Shown: positions 18,685-29,633, counted from the stretch's first letter. The stretch: 64,000 bases of DNA from Burkholderiales bacterium (GCA_016702555.1 JADJDV010000007.1:806001-870000); one strand, 5' to 3'. Notes: generated by a model not told the origin, from the letters alone. Program-made: numbers and translations.

Positions 18685-19728
18685 ATGACGACGCCATCCG
18701 CCATCGATGCCGCGCCGCACCGTTGCGCGCCGCTCAGTGCCGCCACGCAGCGTTTTGGCGGCGGGGCCCGCTGGCGGCCGCTCGAATACCTGTTCTGGTG
18801 CCTGCCAGTGGTGGCGTACTTTCTGTTTCCCGGCAACTACCTGTTGCTCAGCCAGATCGCGATCACCAGCCTGTTCGCGCTCTCGCTCGATCTGATCTTC
18901 GGCTACGCCGGCATCATCTCGCTGGGCCACGCCGCCTTCTTCGGCGTCGGCGCCTACACCGTCGGGCTGCTCGGCGTGCGCGGCGTCGGCGATCCGCTGC
19001 TGGGCCTGGCGCTGGCGGCGCTGCTGGCGGCCGTGCTCGGGTTTCTCAGCAGTTTTCTGCTGCTGCGCGGCTCCGAGCTGGCGCGTTTGATGGTGACGCT
19101 GGGCGTGGCGCTGATGCTGTACGAACTGGCCAACAAGTTCAGCGACGTCACGGGGGGCGTCGATGGCATCCCGGGCATCGAGGTCAAGCCGGTGCTGGGC
19201 CTGTTCGAGTTCGACCTGTTCGGCCGCGTCGGCTACCTGTATCCGGGGCTGGTGCTGTACGCGCTGTTCTGGCTGGCGCGCCGCCTGGTGCATTCGCCGT
19301 TCGGCCAGAGCCTGCGCGGCATCCGAATGAATGCCGAGCGCATGCCGGCGCTGGGCGTGCCGATCAACCGCCGGCTGGTGGCCATCTACACGGTGGGCGC
19401 GGCCTACGCCGGCGTGGCGGGAGCGCTGCTGGCGCAGACCAACCAGTTCGTGTCGCTGGCGGTGCTCAGCTTCGAGAACTCGGCCGACCTGCTGCTGATC
19501 CTGATCCTGGGCGGCACCGGCCGGCTGTACGGTGGGCTGATCGGCGCCATCGTGTTCATCGTCGCCAAGCATGTGCTGTCCGACATCAATCCGCAGTACT
19601 GGCACTTCTGGCTGGGCCTGGCGCTGGTGCTGCTGGTGATGTTCGCGCGCGGCGGCATTCTGGGCACGGCGGCGCAGTGGCTCGAATCCAGGCGGCAGCG
19701 GGCGCAACAAGCCGCGCGGGCGCCATGA
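18685..19728 (+). CDS. livM: Branched-chain amino acid-type ABC transporter permease LivM
   Basis: A 347-residue inner-membrane permease with about ten hydrophobic segments. The LivM signature SLDLIFGYAGIISLGHAA and the coupling loop SLRGIRMNAERMPALG are present. Its TGA overlaps the ATG of livG by 4 bp (ATGA). It forms the translocation path with LivH. Confidence 0.92.
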   Translation: MTTPSAIDAAPHRCAPLSAATQRFGGGARWRPLEYLFWCLPVVAYFLFPGNYLLLSQIAITSLFALSLDLIFGYAGIISLGHAAFFGVGAYTVGLLGVRGVGDPLLGLALAALLAAVLGFLSSFLLLRGSELARLMVTLGVALMLYELANKFSDVTGGVDGIPGIEVKPVLGLFEFDLFGRVGYLYPGLVLYALFWLARRLVHSPFGQSLRGIRMNAERMPALGVPINRRLVAIYTVGAAYAGVAGALLAQTNQFVSLAVLSFENSADLLLILILGGTGRLYGGLIGAIVFIVAKHVLSDINPQYWHFWLGLALVLLVMFARGGILGTAAQWLESRRQRAQQAARAP

Positions 19729-20474
19729 GCATCGCCCTGCAGACCCACGGACTGGTGCGCCGCTTTGGTGGCTTCGCGGCCACCGACCACGTCAACCTGT
19801 CGATCGCGGCGGGCGCGCGCCATGCGCTGATCGGTCCCAACGGCGCCGGCAAGACGACCCTGATCAACCTGCTGACCGGCTACCTGGCGCCGACCGAGGG
19901 CCGCATCAGCCTGCTGGGCGAAGACGTCACCCGCATGCCGCAGCACCAGCGCTGCCGCCGCGGCCTGGTGCGCACCTTCCAGATCAACCAGCTGTTCGGC
20001 GACATGACGGTGCTGGAGTCGGTGGCGCTGGCCGTCGGCGAGCGCCACGGCCTCGGCGCCCGCTGGTGGAAGCCGCTGGCCGCGCAGGCTGAGGCGGTGG
20101 ATGAGGCGGCGCTGATTCTGGAGCGGCTGCGGCTGCTGTCCGACGCCTACGAGCTGACGCGCAACCTGGCCTATGGCCGCCAGCGCCTGATCGAGATCGC
20201 GCTGGCGCTGGCGCTGCGCCCCAAGGTGCTGCTGCTGGACGAGCCGGCCGCCGGCGTGCCCACCAGCGAGAGCCGGGAGCTGTTCGAGGTGATCGCGCAA
20301 CTGCCGCGCGAGGTCACGATCGTGCTGATCGAGCACGACATGGACCTGGTGTTCCGCTTCGCCGATCGGATCTCGGTGCTGGTCTCGGGCACGCTGCTGC
20401 TGGAGGACACGCCGGAGGTGATTGCCCAGCACCCGCGCGTGCGCGAGGTCTATCTGGGGCAGGCCCATGGCTGA
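19725..20474 (+). CDS. livG: Branched-chain amino acid-type ABC transporter ATP-binding protein LivG
   Basis: A 249-residue ATPase. Walker A is GPNGAGKTT, the Q-loop region reads VRTFQINQLFG, the signature is the degenerate NLAYGRQR instead of LSYGQQR, Walker B is LLLDEPAAG and the switch histidine lies in LIEHDMD. It starts inside the livM stop and overlaps livF by 8 bp, so the whole set is translationally coupled. Confidence 0.92.
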   Translation: MSIALQTHGLVRRFGGFAATDHVNLSIAAGARHALIGPNGAGKTTLINLLTGYLAPTEGRISLLGEDVTRMPQHQRCRRGLVRTFQINQLFGDMTVLESVALAVGERHGLGARWWKPLAAQAEAVDEAALILERLRLLSDAYELTRNLAYGRQRLIEIALALALRPKVLLLDEPAAGVPTSESRELFEVIAQLPREVTIVLIEHDMDLVFRFADRISVLVSGTLLLEDTPEVIAQHPRVREVYLGQAHG

Positions 20475-21192
20475 GCTGCTGCGCGTGGAAAGCGTTCGCG
20501 CCGGCTATGGCGACGCCATCGTGCTGGAGGAGGTGTCGTTCGCGCTCGACGCCGGCAGCAGCCTGGCGCTGCTGGGGCGCAACGGCATGGGCAAGACGAC
20601 CCTGCTTACCACCCTGATGGGGGCGACCCGCCTGCGGCACGGCCGCATCTTCTTCGACGGGCAGGACATCACCCGGGAGCCCAGCCACCGCCGCGCCCGG
20701 CTTGGCCTGGGCTGGGTGCCGCAGCAGCGCGACGTGTTCGCGTCGCTGACCGTGGAAGAAAACCTGACGGTGGTCGCCCGGCCCGGCGACTGGACGCTGG
20801 AGCGCATCTACGCGACCTTCCCGCGCCTGCGCGAGCGCCGCGCCAACATGGGCACCCAGCTGTCCGGCGGCGAGCGCCAGATGCTGGCCATCGGCCGCAC
20901 GCTGATGCTGAACCCGCGTGTCCTGCTGCTGGACGAACCGCTCGAAGGCCTGGCGCCGCTGATCGTGCAGGAGCTGCTCCACATCATTCGCCAGATGGTG
21001 GCGGAGGGCCGCATGGCGGTCATCCTGGTGGAGCAGCACGCGCGCCAGATCCTGCCCATCACCCGCCACGCGCTGGTGCTCGAACGCGGCCGCATCGTGT
21101 ATGCGGGAGACAGCGCGGAACTGCTGCGCGATGGCGAGAAGCTGGACGGCTGGCTGGGCGCGGGATCGAGCGCGCGCGAGCCGCTCGCCTGA
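20467..21192 (+). CDS. livF: Branched-chain amino acid-type ABC transporter ATP-binding protein LivF
   Basis: A 241-residue ATPase that starts at ATG 20467 (MAELLRVESVRAGYG). Walker A GRNGMGKTT, signature LSGGERQM, Walker B LLLDEPLEGLAP and switch region LVEQHARQ are all intact. It is the last gene of the operon and ends 15 bp from the convergent ppx gene, so run-through transcription would produce ppx antisense RNA. Confidence 0.92.
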   Translation: MAELLRVESVRAGYGDAIVLEEVSFALDAGSSLALLGRNGMGKTTLLTTLMGATRLRHGRIFFDGQDITREPSHRRARLGLGWVPQQRDVFASLTVEENLTVVARPGDWTLERIYATFPRLRERRANMGTQLSGGERQMLAIGRTLMLNPRVLLLDEPLEGLAPLIVQELLHIIRQMVAEGRMAVILVEQHARQILPITRHALVLERGRIVYAGDSAELLRDGEKLDGWLGAGSSAREPLA

Positions 21193-21207
21193 CGCGGTCA
21201 GCGGCCG

Positions 21208-22719
21208 TCAGCGGCCGTCGCCGCCGAGCCGCAAGCCCCAGGGCGTCTTCTGCCAGGCCACCACTTCCTCGCGCAGCAGGTGCGCCGACTGCGGCCAGGC
21301 CGCGGCCCAGCCGGGGGGCAGCCCCAGGGTGAAACCGCGCCCCGGCGCCGGGTCGGCGGTGATGCCGATCTGTTCCAGCTCGGGCTCCTGCCGGGCATGG
21401 CACAGGATCACTGCCAGCCGCAGCGCCATCAGCTGGCGCATGAAGGCGGCGTCGCCAAAGCGCGACTCGAGCTTGCGCAGCTTGCCGCGGTGGCCCAGCA
21501 CCAGGTGGCTGAGCCGGTTCAGTTCGTGCATCGAGAAGCCGGCGACGTCGGCGTTGTCGAGGATGTAGGCGCCGTGCTTGTGGTAGTCGGCGTGCGAGAT
21601 GCGTGAGCCGATCTCGTGCAGGCGCGCGGCCCAGTCGATCTGGCGCTCCAACTCCTGGCGCTGCTTGCGCTTGGCCGGCGGCGCCAGCTGGTCGAACAGC
21701 CGCAGCGCGGCGCGCGAGATGCGCGCGCCCTGTTCGACGTCGCTGCGGAAGCGGGCCGCCAGCGCGTCGATGGCGGCGGCGCGCACGTCGCTGTCCTGAT
21801 GCTGGCGGTCCAGCATGTCGTAGAGCGCGCCGTGGCGCAGCGCGCCGTAGGCGTACTGCAGCCGCTCGACGCCGAGCAGGTCGAACAGCGCGCGCAGCAC
21901 CGCCAGGCCGCCGCCGATCACCGCCTTGCGCTCTTCCTTGATGCCCTCGAGCTTGATGGCCTCGGCGCGCTGCGTCTTGATCAGCTTGTCGCGCAGCCAG
22001 TCCAGGCCCTCGCGCGTGACCAGGTAGCGCTCGGGCGTGCGGTGCGCCAGCAGCAGGGTGTCGGCGATGGCGCCGACGCTGCCGGAGCAGCCGTAGGCCA
22101 CGTCCCAGTGCCGCCGCCCGTGCGTGATGGCGGCGTCGTCGAGCAGCGCCTTGGCGGCGATCTCGGCGCGCTCGAAGTTGCGCAGGCTCAGCACGCCCTC
22201 CTGAAAGTAGCGCATCGACCAGGCCACGCTGCCGACGCGGTACGACTCCATGGTCTGCGCCTGGTAGCCGCTGCCGATGATCAGCTCGGTTGAGCGCCCG
22301 CCGATGTCCAGCACCAGCCGGCGCTCGTCCGATTGCGGCAGCATGTGGGCCACGCCCTGGTAGATCAGGCGCGCTTCTTCGCGGCCAGAGATGACGTCGA
22401 TCGGAAAGCCCAGGATCTGCTGCGCCACGGTGAGGAATTCCTCGCGGTTGCGCGCCTCGCGCAGGGTCTGGGTGGCCACCGCGCGCACCTGGCTCGGCTT
22501 GAAGCCGGCCAGGCGCTCGGCAAAGCGCGCCAGACAGTTCCAGCCGCGCTGCATGGCCTCTGGCGACAGACGCCGCTCGGCGTCCAGGCCGCCGCCCTGG
22601 CGCACGGTTTCCTTGTAGTACTCCATGCGCTGCAACTGGCCCAGCTCGAGCCGGGCGATTTCAAGACGGAAGCTGTTGGAGCCCAGGTCCAGAGCGGCGA
22701 GGCGGTTGCCGTTGTGCAT
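21208..22719 (-). CDS. ppx: Exopolyphosphatase (Ppx/GppA family)
   Basis: A 503-residue actin-fold phosphatase, full length for bacterial Ppx. The N-terminus ALDLGSNSFRLEI is the phosphate-1 motif. RAVATQTLREARN, LVLDIGGRSTELI and the phosphate-2 region YGCSGSVGAIAD follow, and the C-terminal HD-like helical part contains LHEIGSRISHADYHKHG. It removes terminal phosphate from polyphosphate in the cytosol. It is divergent from the pst-pho operon, a fitting partner for phosphate homeostasis, and the 221-bp gap between the two carries the PHO box. It does not share an operon with ppk here. Confidence 0.93.
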   Translation of the reverse strand: MHNGNRLAALDLGSNSFRLEIARLELGQLQRMEYYKETVRQGGGLDAERRLSPEAMQRGWNCLARFAERLAGFKPSQVRAVATQTLREARNREEFLTVAQQILGFPIDVISGREEARLIYQGVAHMLPQSDERRLVLDIGGRSTELIIGSGYQAQTMESYRVGSVAWSMRYFQEGVLSLRNFERAEIAAKALLDDAAITHGRRHWDVAYGCSGSVGAIADTLLLAHRTPERYLVTREGLDWLRDKLIKTQRAEAIKLEGIKEERKAVIGGGLAVLRALFDLLGVERLQYAYGALRHGALYDMLDRQHQDSDVRAAAIDALAARFRSDVEQGARISRAALRLFDQLAPPAKRKQRQELERQIDWAARLHEIGSRISHADYHKHGAYILDNADVAGFSMHELNRLSHLVLGHRGKLRKLESRFGDAAFMRQLMALRLAVILCHARQEPELEQIGITADPAPGRGFTLGLPPGWAAAWPQSAHLLREEVVAWQKTPWGLRLGGDGR

Positions 22720-22857
22720 GAATCGGTGCGGGAGGAGGAAAAGGCGTGGCGGCGCGCGGCCGGGCTCGATTGTGGCGCATTCGGCGCCGCGTCGAGGTGA
22801 GTCGCGGCCGTGCCGTGCGCCGCCAGGCAGCGCTTGGCACGGCCGGCTGACGGCACG

Positions 22858-22901
22858 CTGATATGTGACGTCACACAGTTGTCACATTGGCTAAATACAT
22901 T
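22858..22901 (+). promoter_or_regulatory. PHO box and promoter of pstS
   Basis: Three heptamers recur with an 11-bp period: CTGATAT (22858-22864), CGTCACA (22869-22875) and TGTCACA (22880-22886), separated by 4-bp spacers. This is the direct-repeat layout of PhoB sites (CTGTCAT repeats). A -10-like TAAATA (22892-22897) or TACATT (22896-22901) follows, and the PHO box takes the place of the -35 box. It should drive pstSCAB-phoU-phoB-phoR under phosphate starvation. Confidence 0.65.
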
Positions 22902-22940
22902 CGCGCTGTCTGCTTCAACCTCTTCCAAGGATTTCCCCAT

Positions 22941-23966
22941 ATGAAACGCACCTTCCTGAAGGCGCTGGCTGTCACGGCGCTGGGCTCGTTCATCGGCACC
23001 GCCGCCTACGCCGCCGACATCACCGGCGCCGGCGCCAGCTTCCCGTACCCGGTCTACGCCAAGTGGGCCGAGGGCTACAAGGCGGCCACCGGCACGGGCC
23101 TGAACTACCAGTCGATCGGTTCGTCGGGCGGCATCCGCCAGATCCGTGCCAAGACCGTGGCCTTCGGCGCCACCGACTCGCCGCTGAAGGGCGAAGAGCT
23201 CGACAAGGACGGCATGGTGCAGTTCCCCGCCATCATCGGCGGCACCGTGCCGGTGCTGAACGTCGAGGGCTTCACGCCGGGCGAGCTGCGCGTCACCGGC
23301 CCGGTGCTGGCCGAGATGTTCATGGGCACCATCGCCAAGTGGAACGACCCCAAGTTTGCCGCCCTGAACCCCGGCAAGACCCTGCCGGACCAGGCCATCA
23401 CCGTGGTGCATCGCGCCGACGGCTCGGGCACCACCTTCAACTGGACCGACTACCTGACCACCGTCAGCAAGGAGTGGGCCGACAAGGTCGGCAAGGGCAA
23501 TGCCGTCAAGTGGCCGGCCGCGACCTCGGTCGGCGGCAAGGGCAACGAAGGCGTGGCCGCCAACGTGGGCCGCATCAAGGGCGCCATCGGCTACGTCGAG
23601 TACGCTTACGCCAAGCGCAACAAGCTGACTTACATGCAGGTGCAGAACCAGGCCGGCAAGTACGTCAACCCCGACGAGACCACCTTTGCCGCCGCCGCCG
23701 CCGGCGTCGACTGGTTCAGCGTGCCGGGCATGGGCGTGTCGATGGTCAACGCCAAGGGCGACAGCAGCTGGCCGATTTCCACCGCCTCGTTCATCCTGAT
23801 GTACAAGGAGCCCGCCGACAAGGCGCAAAGCGCCGAAGTGCTCAAGTTCTTCGACTGGGCGTTCAAGAACGGCAAGAAGCCGGCGGCTGAACTTGACTAC
23901 GTCGCGCTGCCCGACAGCCTGACCAACGAAATCCGCGCCAAAGTCTGGTCGCAGATCGCCAAGTAA
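22941..23966 (+). CDS. pstS: Phosphate ABC transporter, periplasmic phosphate-binding protein
   Basis: A 341-residue binding protein. I chose ATG 22941 (MKRTFLKALAVTALGSF) because it gives a proper Sec signal peptide cleaved near AAYA; an upstream in-frame start at 22887 would spoil it. The mature N-terminus DITGAGASFPYPVYAKW and the motifs GSSGGIRQI and RADGSGTTF form the phosphate site. It binds phosphate in the periplasm for PstCAB. A PHO box precedes it, and two hairpins follow before pstC. Confidence 0.96.
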   Translation: MKRTFLKALAVTALGSFIGTAAYAADITGAGASFPYPVYAKWAEGYKAATGTGLNYQSIGSSGGIRQIRAKTVAFGATDSPLKGEELDKDGMVQFPAIIGGTVPVLNVEGFTPGELRVTGPVLAEMFMGTIAKWNDPKFAALNPGKTLPDQAITVVHRADGSGTTFNWTDYLTTVSKEWADKVGKGNAVKWPAATSVGGKGNEGVAANVGRIKGAIGYVEYAYAKRNKLTYMQVQNQAGKYVNPDETTFAAAAAGVDWFSVPGMGVSMVNAKGDSSWPISTASFILMYKEPADKAQSAEVLKFFDWAFKNGKKPAAELDYVALPDSLTNEIRAKVWSQIAK

Positions 23967-23996
23967 GGACCGCGCCGCTTCGAGCACGGCCCGGCC

Positions 23997-24044
23997 GCCC
24001 CTGAAAGGGGGCTGGTGGGGTCGGTTTCTGCCGCCCGAGGCGGC
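23997..24044 (+). other. Two GC-rich hairpins between pstS and pstC
   Basis: The first hairpin pairs GCCCCT with AGGGG(G)C around GAA (23997-24012); the second pairs GCCGCC with GGCGGC around CGA (24030-24044). Neither has a T-run. Stable 3' hairpins here could make pstS mRNA more abundant than the rest of the operon, as in other bacteria; that role is inference. Confidence 0.4.
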
Positions 24045-24085
24045 GCCCTCAAGTCCACCCCGATAATGACCACGACGAGGACTGC

Positions 24086-25099
24086 ATGAGCGTGGGAATG
24101 ACAACCCTCAACCAGCTGCCACCGCCGCAGCAAGAAAGCACCGGCATCGTCTCACCCAGCATGGTGGCGATCGCGCGCCGCCAGCACTGGCAGGATGTGC
24201 TGTTTCACCGTGGCACGCAAGCCTTCTCGCTGCTGGTGCTGGCCGCGTTGATCGGCATCATGGTGTCCTTGTTCATCAGCGCCTGGCCGACCTTCCAGGC
24301 CTTTGGCCTGAAGTTTCTGTGGACGGTGGAGTGGGACGTCGTCAACGAGCAGTTCGGCGCCGCCATTGCCATCGTCGGTACCCTGTTGTCGGCCGGCATT
24401 GCGCTCGTGATCGCGGTGCCGCTGGCCTTCGGCATCGCGCTGTTCCTGACCGAGAACTGCCCCACCTGGCTGCGCCGCCCGCTCGGCACCGCCATCGAGT
24501 TGCTGGCCGCCGTGCCCTCCATCATCTACGGCATGTTCGGCCTGTTCGTGTTTGCGCCGATCTTTGCCGACTATCTGCAGACGCCGCTGCAAAACGTGCT
24601 GGGCGGCATGCCGCTGGTCGGCTGGATGTTCGGTGGCGCCGTCAACGGCATGGGCATTCTGGCTGCCGGCATCGTGCTGGCCTTCATGATCCTGCCCTAC
24701 ATCGCCGCCGTGATGCGCGACGTGTTCGAGATCGTGCCACCCATCCTGCGCGAATCGGCCTATGGCCTGGGCTGCACCACCTGGGAAGTGGTGCGCAAGG
24801 TGGTGCTGCCCTACACGCAGAAGGGCGTGATCGGCGGTGTCATGCTGGGTCTGGGCCGCGCGCTGGGCGAGACGATGGCGGTCACCTTCGTGATCGGCAA
24901 CGCCAACCGCATGCCGACCTCGCTGTTCTCGCCCGGCACCTCGATCGCCTCGGTGCTGGCCAACGAGTTCGGCGAAGCCGCCGATTTGCACCTGACCACG
25001 CTGTTCGCGCTGGGCTTCCTGCTGTTCATCATCACCTTCGTGGTCTTGTCGCTGGCCAAGATCATGATCATTCGCGCCGAGCGCGCCAAGGGCACCTGA
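24086..25099 (+). CDS. pstC: Phosphate ABC transporter permease PstC
   Basis: A 337-residue inner-membrane permease with about six transmembrane helices. The signatures [14 protein letters not shown] and the coupling loop [20 protein letters not shown] are present. GAGGA precedes ATG 24086; ATG 24098 is a possible alternative. It pairs with PstA to move phosphate delivered by PstS. The gap to pstA is 1 bp. Confidence 0.96.
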   Translation: MSVGMTTLNQLPPPQQESTGIVSPSMVAIARRQHWQDVLFHRGTQAFSLLVLAALIGIMVSLFISAWPTFQAFGLKFLWTVEWDVVNEQFGAAIAIVGTLLSAGIALVIAVPLAFGIALFLTENCPTWLRRPLGTAIELLAAVPSIIYGMFGLFVFAPIFADYLQTPLQNVLGGMPLVGWMFGGAVNGMGILAAGIVLAFMILPYIAAVMRDVFEIVPPILRESAYGLGCTTWEVVRKVVLPYTQKGVIGGVMLGLGRALGETMAVTFVIGNANRMPTSLFSPGTSIASVLANEFGEAADLHLTTLFALGFLLFIITFVVLSLAKIMIIRAERAKGT

Positions 25100-25100
25100 C

Positions 25101-25967
25101 ATGGATGGTTTGCAAGCCGCAAGCGCGCTCTACAAGCGGCGCCGCAGCGCCAATGCGGTCGGCCTGGCGTTGTCGATGGCGGCCATGGCCCTGGGCCTGG
25201 TGGTGCTGCTGTGGATCCTGGCCGTGCTGTTCGGCAAGGGCCTGGCAGCGGTCGACCTGAACATGTTCACGCGCGACACGCCGGCGCCCGGGTCGGAAGG
25301 CGGCGGCCTGCGCAACGCCATTGTCGGCAGCCTGATGATGCTGGGCCTGACGGTGCTGGTGTCCACGCCGGTCGGCATCCTGGCCGGCATCTACCTGGCG
25401 GAATACGGCGACGAGAGCAAGACGGCCGAACTGACGCGCTTCGTCACCGACATCATGCTGTCGGCGCCGTCCATCGTGCTGGGCCTGTTCGTCTACGCCA
25501 TCCTGGTGGCGCCGATGGGCAACTTCTCGGGTTTTGCCGGCTCGCTGGCGCTGTCGCTGATCGCCATTCCCGTGGTGGTGCGCACCACCGAGAACATGCT
25601 GCGCCTGGTGCCCGGCAGCCTGCGCGAGGCCGCTGCCGCGCTGGGTGCGCCGCGCTGGAAGGTGTCGCTGATGATCAGCCTGCGCGCGGCCCGGAGCGGC
25701 GTCATCACCGGCCTGCTGCTGGCGATCGCCCGCGTCAGCGGCGAAACCGCGCCGCTGCTGTTCACCGCGCTCAACAACCAGTTCTTCAGCACCAACATGG
25801 GCCAGCCCATGGCCAACCTGCCGGTGGTGATCTTCCAGTTCGCCATGAGCCCGTACGACAACTGGATTCGCCTGGCCTGGGGCGGCGCATTGTTGATCAC
25901 GCTCACGGTGCTGGCCATCAACATCGTCGCCCGCGTGTTCTTCCGCGACAAGGCCGCCGGCCGCTGA
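25101..25967 (+). CDS. pstA: Phosphate ABC transporter permease PstA
   Basis: A 288-residue permease with about six transmembrane helices. Family motifs include [27 protein letters not shown] and the coupling loop [18 protein letters not shown], then [15 protein letters not shown]. It is co-transcribed with pstC and followed after 25 bp by pstB. Confidence 0.96.
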   Translation: MDGLQAASALYKRRRSANAVGLALSMAAMALGLVVLLWILAVLFGKGLAAVDLNMFTRDTPAPGSEGGGLRNAIVGSLMMLGLTVLVSTPVGILAGIYLAEYGDESKTAELTRFVTDIMLSAPSIVLGLFVYAILVAPMGNFSGFAGSLALSLIAIPVVVRTTENMLRLVPGSLREAAAALGAPRWKVSLMISLRAARSGVITGLLLAIARVSGETAPLLFTALNNQFFSTNMGQPMANLPVVIFQFAMSPYDNWIRLAWGGALLITLTVLAINIVARVFFRDKAAGR

Positions 25968-25992
25968 GCCGCACCGAATTCAAAGGACCTCC

Positions 25993-26814
25993 ATGGACAT
26001 CGCCACCCCCGTCCCGCAGGCCGCCCACCGCGGCGGCCCCCACGACATCAACCAGGAGCGCGTGGCGCTGCAGCTGCGCGAACTCGACTTCTTCTACGCC
26101 AACGGCTTCCAGGGTCTGAAGAAGATCAACCTGTCGATCCCCGAGCGCAAGGTGACGGCGTTCATCGGCCCGTCGGGCTGCGGCAAGTCGACGCTGCTGC
26201 GCACGCTCAACCGCATGTACAGCCTGTACCCGGGCCAGCGCGCCGTGGGCGAGATCCTGTTCAACGGCCAGAACATCCTCGACGGCGGGATCGACCTCAA
26301 CCTGCTGCGCGCCAAGGTGGGCATGGTGTTCCAGAAGCCCACGCCGTTCCCGATGACGATCTACGAGAACATCGCCTTCGGCGTGCGCCTCTATGAAAAC
26401 CTGAACAAGGCCGACATGGACGAGCGCGTGGAATGGGCGCTGTCCAAGGCGGCGCTGTGGGGCGAGGTCAAGGACAAGCTGGGCCAGAACGGCCTGTCGC
26501 TGTCGGGTGGCCAGCAGCAGCGCCTGTGCATCGCGCGCAGCGTGGCCGTGAAGCCCTCGGTGCTGCTGCTGGACGAGCCGACCTCGGCGCTCGATCCGCT
26601 CTCCACCGGCCAGGTTGAAGAGTTGGTGCACGAGCTCAAGCGCGACTACACCATCGCCATCGTCACCCACAACATGCAGCAGGCCGCGCGCGTGAGCGAC
26701 TACACGGCCTACATGTACCTGGGCGAGCTGATCGAGTTCGGCGCCACCGAGGAGTTGTTCTTCAAGCCCAAGCGCAGGGAAACCGAGGACTACATCACCG
26801 GCCGATTCGGTTAA
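25993..26814 (+). CDS. pstB: Phosphate ABC transporter ATP-binding protein PstB
   Basis: A 273-residue ATPase. It has Walker [18 protein letters not shown], the family-specific [19 protein letters not shown], signature [14 protein letters not shown], Walker [13 protein letters not shown] and switch [13 protein letters not shown]. It energises phosphate uptake and, with PhoU, contributes to PhoR signalling. AAGGACC lies upstream of the ATG. Confidence 0.97.
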   Translation: MDIATPVPQAAHRGGPHDINQERVALQLRELDFFYANGFQGLKKINLSIPERKVTAFIGPSGCGKSTLLRTLNRMYSLYPGQRAVGEILFNGQNILDGGIDLNLLRAKVGMVFQKPTPFPMTIYENIAFGVRLYENLNKADMDERVEWALSKAALWGEVKDKLGQNGLSLSGGQQQRLCIARSVAVKPSVLLLDEPTSALDPLSTGQVEELVHELKRDYTIAIVTHNMQQAARVSDYTAYMYLGELIEFGATEELFFKPKRRETEDYITGRFG

Positions 26815-26828
26815 GACGGAGACCTTCC

Positions 26829-27526
26829 ATGTATGAAAAGCATTTGTCGACCCAGTTCGACAACGAGCTCAACAGCATCTCCTCCAAGGTGCTCGAACTC
26901 GGCGGGCTGGTGGAGAGCCAGATCCGCCAGGCCATGTACGCGCTGGCCGAGTTCAGCGCCGAGGTGGCTGACCAGGTGGAGCAGGATGAGGCGCGTGTGA
27001 ACTCGCTGGAGCTGGAGATCGACCGCGAACTGTCGAACATCATCGCGCGCCGGCAGCCGACCGCGATCGACCTGCGCCTGCTGCTGGCGATCTCCAAGAC
27101 CACCGCCAACCTGGAACGCGTCGGCGACGAGGCCGCCAAGATCGCGCGCATGGTCAAGCGCCTCATCGATTCCGGCAAGGGCAGCCGGCTGCCGACCGGC
27201 GATCTGCGCCGTGCCGCCGATCTGGCCGCCGAGCAGCTGCGGCGCGCGCTGGACGCGTTCGCGCGCCTGTCGGCCGAGGACGCGGTGGCGATCATCAAGG
27301 ACGACGACGAAGTCGACCGCGAGTTCGAGGGCTTCGTGCGCAAGCTGATCACCTACATGGTGGAAGACCCGCGCACCATCACCGCCAGCCTGGATCTGCT
27401 GACCCTGGCCAAGGCGATCGAGCGCATCGGCGACCACGCCAAGAACATCGCCGAATTCATCATCTACATCGTCATGGGCGCCGACGTGCGCCATGGCACG
27501 CTGGAAGAAATGGAGGCAGCCACGCG

Positions 27527-27530
<4 letters not shown>
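26829..27530 (+). CDS. phoU: Phosphate signalling protein PhoU
   Basis: A 233-residue all-helical protein made of two three-helix PhoU domains. The metal-binding acidic motifs EXXXD are visible in LLLAISKTTANLERVGDEAAKIARM and LLTLAKAIERIGDHAKNIAEF, each given here by its core ANLERVGDEAAKIARM and AIERIGDHAKNIAEF. It represses PhoR signalling when phosphate is plentiful by bridging PstB and PhoR. Its TGA overlaps the phoB ATG by 4 bp. Confidence 0.96.
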
Positions 27531-28255
<725 letters not shown>

Positions 28256-28289
28256 CCACGTTGGGGCCGGTCCACCACGCGGCCCAGGC

Positions 28290-29633
28290 ATGTTTCTTCG
28301 CATTCTTGTTTTTGCACTGGTGCAGGCCCTGGCGGGCCTGCTCGGCTGGTTCTGGCTTGGCTGGCCGGGTGCGCTGCTGGGTACGGTGATTGGCGCCAGC
28401 GCGACGCTGGCGCTGGATTCGTGGCGTGGCCTGCGCCTGCTGCGCTGGCTGCGCGAGCCCGGGCTGTCATCACCGCCGGTGCTGCGCGGCCTGTGGGGCG
28501 AGGCCGGCTACCGCGTGATGCGCCTGCTGCGCGCCGAGCGCCGGCGCGCCGACGACAGCGCCCAGCGACTGGAGGACTTTCTCTCCGCCATCCAGGCCTC
28601 GCCCAACGGCGTCATTCTGCTTGACCCCGAAGGGCGTATCGAGTGGTGCAACGACATCGCCGGGCAGCACTTCGGCATCGATCCGCGGCGCGACCTGCTG
28701 CAGCACATCGGCAATCTGGTGCGTGAGCCGGCCTTCACCGCGTACTACGCCGGCGGCAATTTTGAGCGTGAGGTCAAGCTTATTGGTCGCGCCGACGCGC
28801 CCGGGCACCCCGTCAAGCTGTCGGTGCAGCTGTATCCCTACGGCGACGACCACAAGCTGCTGCTGTCGCGCGACGTCACGGCACTGGCCCAGGCCGACGC
28901 CATGCGGCGCGATTTCGTCGCCAACGTGTCGCACGAGATCCGCACGCCGCTCACGGTGCTGGCCGGCTTCGTCGAGACCATGCAGACGCTGCCGCTGTCG
29001 GAAGCCGAGCGCGCCAGCTACCTGAGCCTGATGGCGGCGCAGTCGGAGCGCATGCAGACCCTGGTCAACGATCTGCTGATGCTGTCGCGGCTGGAAGGCA
29101 GCCCCCTGCCGAGCGCCAGCGACACCATCGATCTGCCGGCGCTGATGGCCCAGTGCGAGGTCGAGGCGCGCGGGCTGTCGAACCTGCTGCACCCGGCCGA
29201 CGAGCGCCCGCAGCGGCTGGTGTTCGGCCCGCCGCCCCGCTTCACGCTGGCGGGCGCGGGCAGCGAGTTGCGCAGCGCCTTCTCCAACATCATCAACAAC
29301 GCGGTCCGCTACACGCCCGGCGGCGGCACCATCGAGGTGGCGTGTGAACGCCTGCCGGACGGACGCGCGCGCCTGTCGGTGAGCGACAGCGGCCCGGGCA
29401 TCTCACCCGAGCACCTGCCGCGTCTGGGCGAACGCTTCTACCGCGTCGACCGCAGCCGTTCGCGCGAATCTGGCGGCACGGGCCTGGGTCTGGCCATCAC
29501 CAAGCACGTGCTGCAGCGCCACGGGGGCGAGTTGCAGGTCAGCAGCCAGCCGGGCAAGGGTTCCTGCTTTGCGCTGCTGCTGCCGGCGCACCGGGTGCGC
29601 TCGCTGAACGCGCCCGCTGGCGCGCGCCCATGA
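28290..29633 (+). CDS. phoR: Phosphate regulon sensor histidine kinase PhoR
   Basis: A 447-residue inner-membrane kinase with the short double-hydrophobic N-terminus of PhoR (about 4-45, no large periplasmic domain) and a PAS domain (about 95-200; LEDFLSAIQASPNGVILL). The HisKA box VANVSHEIRTPLTVLAGF carries H215, and the ATPase domain has FSNIINNAVRYTP, DSGPGISPEH and GTGLGLAITKHVL. It phosphorylates PhoB when Pst-PhoU signalling falls. It is the last gene of the operon and ends 10 bp from a convergent gene. Confidence 0.95.
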   Translation: MFLRILVFALVQALAGLLGWFWLGWPGALLGTVIGASATLALDSWRGLRLLRWLREPGLSSPPVLRGLWGEAGYRVMRLLRAERRRADDSAQRLEDFLSAIQASPNGVILLDPEGRIEWCNDIAGQHFGIDPRRDLLQHIGNLVREPAFTAYYAGGNFEREVKLIGRADAPGHPVKLSVQLYPYGDDHKLLLSRDVTALAQADAMRRDFVANVSHEIRTPLTVLAGFVETMQTLPLSEAERASYLSLMAAQSERMQTLVNDLLMLSRLEGSPLPSASDTIDLPALMAQCEVEARGLSNLLHPADERPQRLVFGPPPRFTLAGAGSELRSAFSNIINNAVRYTPGGGTIEVACERLPDGRARLSVSDSGPGISPEHLPRLGERFYRVDRSRSRESGGTGLGLAITKHVLQRHGGELQVSSQPGKGSCFALLLPAHRVRSLNAPAGARP

